A DNA stretch of 64,000 nt from an uncultured Roseibium sp. Its GTDB lineage: Bacteria > Pseudomonadota > Alphaproteobacteria > Rhizobiales > Stappiaceae. Below, one piece after another: positions 59,728 to 64,000 of this stretch; the stretch's first letter is position 1; each line of letters starts with the position of its first letter. The DNA lies in contig NZ_CANMFD010000006.1 in the NCBI RefSeq assembly GCF_947496995.1, positions 1 through 64,000 of the forward strand, written 5' to 3'. The position numbers were made by a program, and so were the translations under genes. The notes beneath the pieces were generated by a model. That model saw only the letters and a list, made by a program, of their open reading frames with translations. It was not told the DNA's origin and ran no database searches.

Positions 59728-60600
59728 TTAGTCCAGCAGCCAGCGCGTCGTTTCGAAATGGCGCTCGGACCAGGAGCTGCTGAACGCCCAGGCCATCGTC
59801 TGGCCGATTGTCCATAACCTCGCCCGATCCCGGTCGAGTTCCAGTTCCTCCGACAATCTGTCCAGGCGGTAGAGCGCGGCTGACCTCGAATGGCCGAATT
59901 CGAAGCTTCTCACGATCGGGCTGAGGCAGAACGCCGGGTCGCCGACCAGAGGTTTCGGATCGATCGCCAGCCACGGCTCGCGTTCGCTCGACAGGACATT
60001 GTGGCCGTGAAGGTCCTGATGGAGAAGAACCTGAGGGGTACCTTGCTCCGACAGACCGGAGAGCGCCGCCAGGGCGGCATCAACGAGACGTTTTTCGCAA
60101 GGTTTTCCGGCGTTCAGCCAGTCCCTTTCCATGGACGAGCCCCAGATGGCAGCTTCGTCCGTCAGGGTGTTGAAGGGTTTTCCGGCCGGCACGAGCAGTT
60201 TTCGAAGAATATCCGCCAGAACTGCAAGCTTGTCGGCAGTGGGATCGTCCGCCAGGAAGTGTCCCGGCCGGCAGCGTTCTAGAAGGAGAACGCTGGCCTC
60301 CGGTGCATGGTCCAGCAGCCGGATAGCGCCCATACCGTTCCAGGCCTTGAGGGCATCGCCTTCATGGCGGGATTCGCGGTCCTGGAACTGCAGCTTCAGC
60401 ACCGCAGCTTCACCGGCCCGTTCGACAGGTACGACATAGGAAACGTTGCCGCCGGAAAAGGGCGGGCCGGCGAGTTCCAGCTCGAAGCGATTGCAGGCGT
60501 CGGCCAACACATCCGGGAGCGACGCCAGCCAGTCGCGCCCTGCGTCCGTCCGGTTCAGCCAGGACAGGCTTTCTGGTGCCGAAATCACCGGATCAGGCAT
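59728..60600 (-). CDS. Aminoglycoside/hydroxyurea resistance kinase-like phosphotransferase
   Basis: A 290-residue APH-fold protein of the streptomycin 6-kinase-like type. The catalytic loop is LLHQDLHGHNVL (about 190-201) and the metal motif AIDPKPLVGDPAF (about 210-222). The Brenner-like HxDxHxxN pattern is complete. Substrate unknown; it may be an ordinary metabolic kinase. It converges on dnaQ with a 12-base gap. Confidence 0.85.
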   Translation of the reverse strand: MPDPVISAPESLSWLNRTDAGRDWLASLPDVLADACNRFELELAGPPFSGGNVSYVVPVERAGEAAVLKLQFQDRESRHEGDALKAWNGMGAIRLLDHAPEASVLLLERCRPGHFLADDPTADKLAVLADILRKLLVPAGKPFNTLTDEAAIWGSSMERDWLNAGKPCEKRLVDAALAALSGLSEQGTPQVLLHQDLHGHNVLSSEREPWLAIDPKPLVGDPAFCLSPIVRSFEFGHSRSAALYRLDRLSEELELDRDRARLWTIGQTMAWAFSSSWSERHFETTRWLLD

Positions 60601-60674
60601 GAAGGTGTCCCATCAAGACAGATCTGCGGACGGGTGCCGTTGAAACGGAATTCGCGCGAAAGCCTGCAAGCGGT

Positions 60675-61661
60675 TCAAAGCATGGAGGGAAGGACACGGT
60701 CCGGCGGACGGTGCCCGTCCATGAAGGTCCTGATATTGATGATCACCTTCTCGCCCATCTCGATCCGGCCCTCAATCGTTGCCGATCCCATATGCGGCAG
60801 CAGCAGGACGTTTTCCATCTTCGCCAGCTTGGGATTTACCGCCGGTTCATGTTCGAACACATCCAGTCCCGCTCCGGCGAGATCTCCTGCTTCCAGCATC
60901 CGGATCAGCGCGTTCTCGTCGATGACTTCGCCGCGCGCGGTATTGACCACATAGGCATCTTTTTTGAGGAGCTTCAGGCGGCGGGCGGACAGGAGATGGA
61001 AAGTCCCCGGCGTATGCGGGCAATGGATCGAAACCACATCCATCCGCGCCAGCATCTGGTCAAGGCTCTCCCAGTAGGTTGCTTCCAGGTCTTCCTCGAT
61101 GGTCTCCGAAAGGCGGCGGCGATTGTGATAATGGATCGACATGCCGAAGGCTTTTGCGCGTCTGGCCACAGCCTGCCCGATCCGGCCCATGCCGATGATC
61201 CCGAGCCGTTTTCCCCAGATCCGGTGACCGAGCATCCACGTTGGCGACCAGCCGGCCCAGTCGCCGGCTTCCAGAGCCTTGATGCCTGTGGCAAGACGAC
61301 GCGGCACGGCAAGCATCAGCGCCATGGTCATGTCGGCGGTGTCTTCGGTCAGCACGCCGGGGGTGTTGGTGACATTGATTCCCCGGTTGTTGGCGGTCAC
61401 CACATCGATATTGTCGACGCCGTTGCCGAAATTGGCAATCAGCTTCAGATTTTCTCCCGCCTGGGAAAGGATCGAGGAATCGATTCGATCGGTCACCGTT
61501 GGCACCAGCACGTCGGCAGTTCGGACCGCTTCCACCAGCTCCGCCTGGCTAAAAGGCCTGTCACTGTCGTTCAGACGCGTCTCGAAGAGCTCTCGCATCC
61601 GTGTTTCAACGACGTCCGGAAGCTTCCGGGTGACAACGACGACAGGCTTCTTTTTCACCAT
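60675..61661 (-). CDS. D-2-hydroxyacid dehydrogenase (glyoxylate/hydroxypyruvate reductase type)
   Basis: A 328-residue NAD(P)-dependent dehydrogenase. Rossmann motif GMGRIGQAVARRAKAFGM near 156-173, the catalytic Arg in VNTARGEVID, Glu in DVFEHEP near 262-268, and His in LLPHMGSAT near 286-294. Likely reduces glyoxylate or hydroxypyruvate (GyaR type). Single gene. Confidence 0.92.
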   Translation of the reverse strand: MVKKKPVVVVTRKLPDVVETRMRELFETRLNDSDRPFSQAELVEAVRTADVLVPTVTDRIDSSILSQAGENLKLIANFGNGVDNIDVVTANNRGINVTNTPGVLTEDTADMTMALMLAVPRRLATGIKALEAGDWAGWSPTWMLGHRIWGKRLGIIGMGRIGQAVARRAKAFGMSIHYHNRRRLSETIEEDLEATYWESLDQMLARMDVVSIHCPHTPGTFHLLSARRLKLLKKDAYVVNTARGEVIDENALIRMLEAGDLAGAGLDVFEHEPAVNPKLAKMENVLLLPHMGSATIEGRIEMGEKVIINIRTFMDGHRPPDRVLPSML

Positions 61662-61909
61662 AGCAATTTGCCTTTCGCGCTTCGTTGAGGAATTGTTAAC
61701 CTCAACGGTTCCACCTTGACGCTGCGCGAAGCGCGAGCGGATAAGACCATACCCTTTTCCTTACCAGATGGTCCGCCAGAAACAAGGGATCGGCTTCAAT
61801 CACCGTGCGTTGCGGCAAAGCCGGAGCCGGCCCGCTGGTTTTCACGGCGAATTTTCGGTAAAGGTTTGCCACAAGTTAACAACCAATAACAATTGGACTA
61901 CCGGACAAT

Positions 61910-62473
61910 ATGGCTCGTTCGATCTCAGGTGCCCGAATCCCTCTCAGGTTTGCCGCAAGGCTTGTTCTTTGCGGCATGGTCCTTTTCGTCGGACTGAGCA
62001 ACACGGCCCTACCCGTCGCGGCTCAAGGCACGACGACGGGCGCGACAGGGCTTCCCGTGCCGCGCTTCGTCAGTCTGAAATCGGACCGGGTGAATGTCCG
62101 TGTCGGTCCCTCGCGGGATCACGATATCGCCTGGACATTCGTTCAGTCGGGTCTGCCGGTGGAAATCATTCAGGAATTCGAAAACTGGCGCCGGATTCGC
62201 GACTGGGAAGGCAAGCAGGGCTGGGTCTTTCATTCGCTTCTGTCCGGTCGGCGAACCGCGCTCGTCACTCCGTGGGAAAAGAGGGATCTTACTCCGCTGC
62301 GTGCCCGATCCCGTTCGGACGCAGATATCGTCGCCGAACTTCAACCCTTCGTGCTGACTTCTGTGACGGAATGCGCCGGAGGCTGGTGCCGCGTCAATGG
62401 CGAGAATTATGACGGCTGGCTGGACCAGACGAGGCTCTTCGGCGTCTATCCGGATGAGATCGTCGAGGACTGA
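61910..62473 (+). CDS. Exported SH3-domain protein
   Basis: A 187-residue protein with a signal peptide (cleavage near VAAQG, residue 39) and bacterial SH3-like repeats: SDRVNVRVGPSRDHDIAW ... WRRIRDWEGKQGWVFHSLLSGRR (about 58-115), then a second, weaker repeat with GGWCRVNGENYDGWLDQTRLFGVYPDE. Probably acts in the periplasm on cell wall or protein partners. Function unknown. Confidence 0.85.
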   Translation: MARSISGARIPLRFAARLVLCGMVLFVGLSNTALPVAAQGTTTGATGLPVPRFVSLKSDRVNVRVGPSRDHDIAWTFVQSGLPVEIIQEFENWRRIRDWEGKQGWVFHSLLSGRRTALVTPWEKRDLTPLRARSRSDADIVAELQPFVLTSVTECAGGWCRVNGENYDGWLDQTRLFGVYPDEIVED

Positions 62474-62505
62474 TCCGGTTTTTCGGAAAGAAATGGATTA
62501 TCCGG

Positions 62506-62531
62506 AAAAAAAGGCGGCCAATCGGCCGTCT
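62506..62531 (-). terminator. Terminator-like hairpin with eight T on the minus strand
   Basis: On the minus strand GACGGCC / GGCCGCC pair around a 4-base loop with one mismatch, followed by eight T. It may stop transcripts coming from fabI. Confidence 0.6.
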
Positions 62532-62558
62532 CTTCAGACTTTTGACAGGCCTTCAATT

Positions 62559-62690
62559 CGTCATCCCGGACGCAGCGTAGCGAAGATCCGGGATCGGTGA
62601 GTCTGGCAGTGATCTTTAAGAAATCTTCATTTAAAACAATGGTTTGTGGCTCTCCGATCCCGACTCGCGTTTCAATTGGCCGGGATGACG
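62559..62690. repeat. REP-like intergenic inverted repeat, about 132 bp
   Basis: The ends are an 11-bp inverted repeat, CGTCATCCCGG at 62559-62569 and CCGGGATGACG at 62680-62690, and inner arms with GGATCGG and CCGATCC pair again. Elements with this terminal sequence are common intergenic repeats in alphaproteobacteria. Confidence 0.7.
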
Positions 62691-62721
62691 GTGGTAAAGC
62701 CATGACATCGTCATGAGACTG

Positions 62722-62747
62722 AAAAGGCGGCCAGTCGGCCGCCTTTT
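62722..62747. terminator. Bidirectional terminator-like hairpin after fabI
   Basis: A perfect 11-bp stem AAAAGGCGGCC / GGCCGCCTTTT with the loop AGTC begins 26 bases after the fabI stop. Both strands end the stem in T. Confidence 0.75.
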
Positions 62748-62772
62748 GCATGCTGTCTAAGTCGCGGAAACT

Positions 62773-63585
62773 CTAGTCCGCCTTGACTTCCTGAGCCTTG
62801 AGTTCGTTCAGCCGCGGCATGGACATGATGTTGTAGCCGCTGTCGACGAAATGCACTTCGCCGGTAACCCCGCCCGAAAGACCGGACAGCAGGTAAAGGC
62901 CGGTGCCGCCGATTTCTTCCAGCGAAACCGTCCGGCACATCGGCGAGTTGCGTTTCTGGAAATTGAACATCAGCCGCGCGTCGGACACGCCTGAACCGGC
63001 AAGCGTGCGCACGGGCCCGGCGGAAATCGCGTTGACTCGGATATTCTGTTCGCCGTAGTCGACCGCGAGGTAGCGGACGGAGGATTCCAGCGCCGCTTTT
63101 GCAACACCCATGACATTGTAGTTCGGCATCACCTTGGTGGAGCCGCCATAGGTCAAGGTCACCATGGAGCCGCCATTCGGCATGATGGCGGCAGCGCGTT
63201 TGGCGATCTCCGTGAAGGAAAAGCAGGAGATCAGCATGGTGCGGGAGAAGTTCTCCCGGGTCGTGTCGGCGTATTTGCCACGCAGTTCGGACTTGTCGGA
63301 AAAAGCGATGGCATGCACCAGGAAATCGATGCTGCCCCATTCTTTCTTCAACGTATCGAAGACACTGTCGACGGAGTCGATATCCTCGACATCGCAGGGC
63401 AGCAGAAGCTTCGAGCCGACGGACTCCGCCAACGGTTTCGTGCGCTTCCCGAAGGCTTCGCCCTGATACGTGAAGGCAAGTTCCGCGCCGTGCTCCGAGA
63501 GAGTCTTGGCAATGCCCCAGGCTATGGAATGGTCATTGGCAACGCCCATTATCAGGCCGCGTTTGCCCTTCATCAGTTCGGTCAT
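62773..63585 (-). CDS. fabI: Enoyl-[acyl-carrier-protein] reductase (NADH)
   Basis: A 270-residue SDR-type FabI, last step of each fatty-acid elongation round. NAD fold KGKRGLIMGVANDHSIAWGIA near 7-27, and the catalytic Tyr-x6-Lys in NYNVMGVAKAAL near 155-165. It follows fabB by 9 bases; a fabA-fabB-fabI operon is typical of alphaproteobacteria. Confidence 0.97.
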   Translation of the reverse strand: MTELMKGKRGLIMGVANDHSIAWGIAKTLSEHGAELAFTYQGEAFGKRTKPLAESVGSKLLLPCDVEDIDSVDSVFDTLKKEWGSIDFLVHAIAFSDKSELRGKYADTTRENFSRTMLISCFSFTEIAKRAAAIMPNGGSMVTLTYGGSTKVMPNYNVMGVAKAALESSVRYLAVDYGEQNIRVNAISAGPVRTLAGSGVSDARLMFNFQKRNSPMCRTVSLEEIGGTGLYLLSGLSGGVTGEVHFVDSGYNIMSMPRLNELKAQEVKAD

Positions 63586-63594
63586 ATAAAATCC

Positions 63595-64000
63595 TCAGCC
63601 GTGGTAGCGCGACAGCGCAAGGGAGGCATTGGTGCCGCCGAAGCCGAAGCTGTTGGAGAGCACGGTATCGAGCCCGGCATCGTCAACACGTTCCATGACG
63701 ATCTCGCCCTCCTTGAGCGCCGGATCGAGCTGGGTGATGTTGGCGGACGCCGTGATGAAATCGTTCTGAAGCATGAGCAGGCAGTAGATTGCCTCCTGCA
63801 CGCCCGTCGCACCAAGGCTGTGGCCGGTCAGGGATTTTGTCGAAGAAACCGGAGGCTGGTTTTCACCGAAGACCCGCCGGACGGCTTCTATCTCGCCGAT
63901 ATCGCCCACCGGCGTCGATGTGCCGTGCGAGTTGATGTAATCCACCTTGCGGTCGCCCAGGGTCTGGATGGCAAGGCGCATGCAGCGCTCGCCGCCTTCG
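63595..64000 (-). CDS. fabB: 3-oxoacyl-[acyl-carrier-protein] synthase I, 5' part outside the window
   Basis: The C-terminal 134 residues of a ketoacyl-ACP synthase; the frame runs off the window end ([11 protein letters not shown]). Catalytic His residues are in [13 protein letters not shown] and [13 protein letters not shown], and the last block is [14 protein letters not shown]. FabB rather than FabF because it is directly upstream of fabI on the same strand. Confidence 0.92.
   Translation of the reverse strand, partial: EGGERCMRLAIQTLGDRKVDYINSHGTSTPVGDIGEIEAVRRVFGENQPPVSSTKSLTGHSLGATGVQEAIYCLLMLQNDFITASANITQLDPALKEGEIVMERVDDAGLDTVLSNSFGFGGTNASLALSRYHG

Overview
The window is a stretch of alphaproteobacterial chromosome, most likely from the order Hyphomicrobiales (Rhizobiales). 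The main evidence is gene order: parB-parA-rsmG-mnmG-mnmE, rho, hemJ-hemE, a non-coding gap, then ppsR-maf-aroE-coaE-dnaQ, which is the arrangement around the replication origin in this class. High-GC coding, HemJ in place of HemG/HemY, an XRE/CtrA-type regulatory vocabulary, a complete urease operon and a TRAP transporter fit the same assignment. No tRNA, rRNA, CRISPR array, transposase or integrase was recognised.

Region 1 (1-6.1 kb) is accessory and looks more AT-rich by eye than the rest. Eight genes on the minus strand, nearly all overlapping by 1 or 4 bases, run from an OGG-like (HhH-GPD) glycosylase through two copies of a [small unknown protein + PfkB-kinase/nucleoside-deoxyribosyltransferase fusion] module, a QueC-like enzyme, an FRG-domain protein and a small acidic protein. 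A divergent XRE-type regulator lies across a 34-40 bp gap that holds two adjacent 13-bp direct repeats. The QueC + OGG pairing recalls the nucleobase-modifying accessory genes of type IV CBASS, but there is no cyclase and no TGT-like gene. This is the best candidate for an undescribed (probably anti-phage or nucleotide-surveillance) system in the window.

Region 2 (6.4-20.2 kb) is core and metabolic: a His-rich CobW-family GTPase, a D,D-carboxypeptidase, the urease operon ureD-A-B-[two LprI-like]-C-[GST]-E-F-G, and acetyl-CoA synthetase. Region 3 (20.3-31.5 kb) has a TadG-like pilus protein behind two CtrA-type boxes, an HNH nuclease, leuC, and the ffh-chorismate mutase-rpsP-rimM-trmD-rplS cluster, with a VanZ-like gene placed inside it on the other strand, then a Tat-exported multicopper oxidase. 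Region 4 (31.6-45.2 kb) has a PEP-mutase/isocitrate-lyase family enzyme with a TRAP transporter, TrkH, an EF-hand protein, YggS, LeuS-LptE-HolA and an unrecognised membrane protein.

Region 5 (45.3-64 kb) is the origin domain. ParB and ParA are encoded next to six parS-like 16-mers spread over 47.8-52.5 kb. The hemE-ppsR gap (55583-56009) carries DnaA-box-like and CtrA-box-like sequences and is the predicted chromosomal oriC. Housekeeping genes point away from it on both sides. The window ends in fabI and the truncated fabB. Many start codons were moved inward from the longest reading frame on the basis of Shine-Dalgarno sequences, stop-start overlaps and family N-termini.
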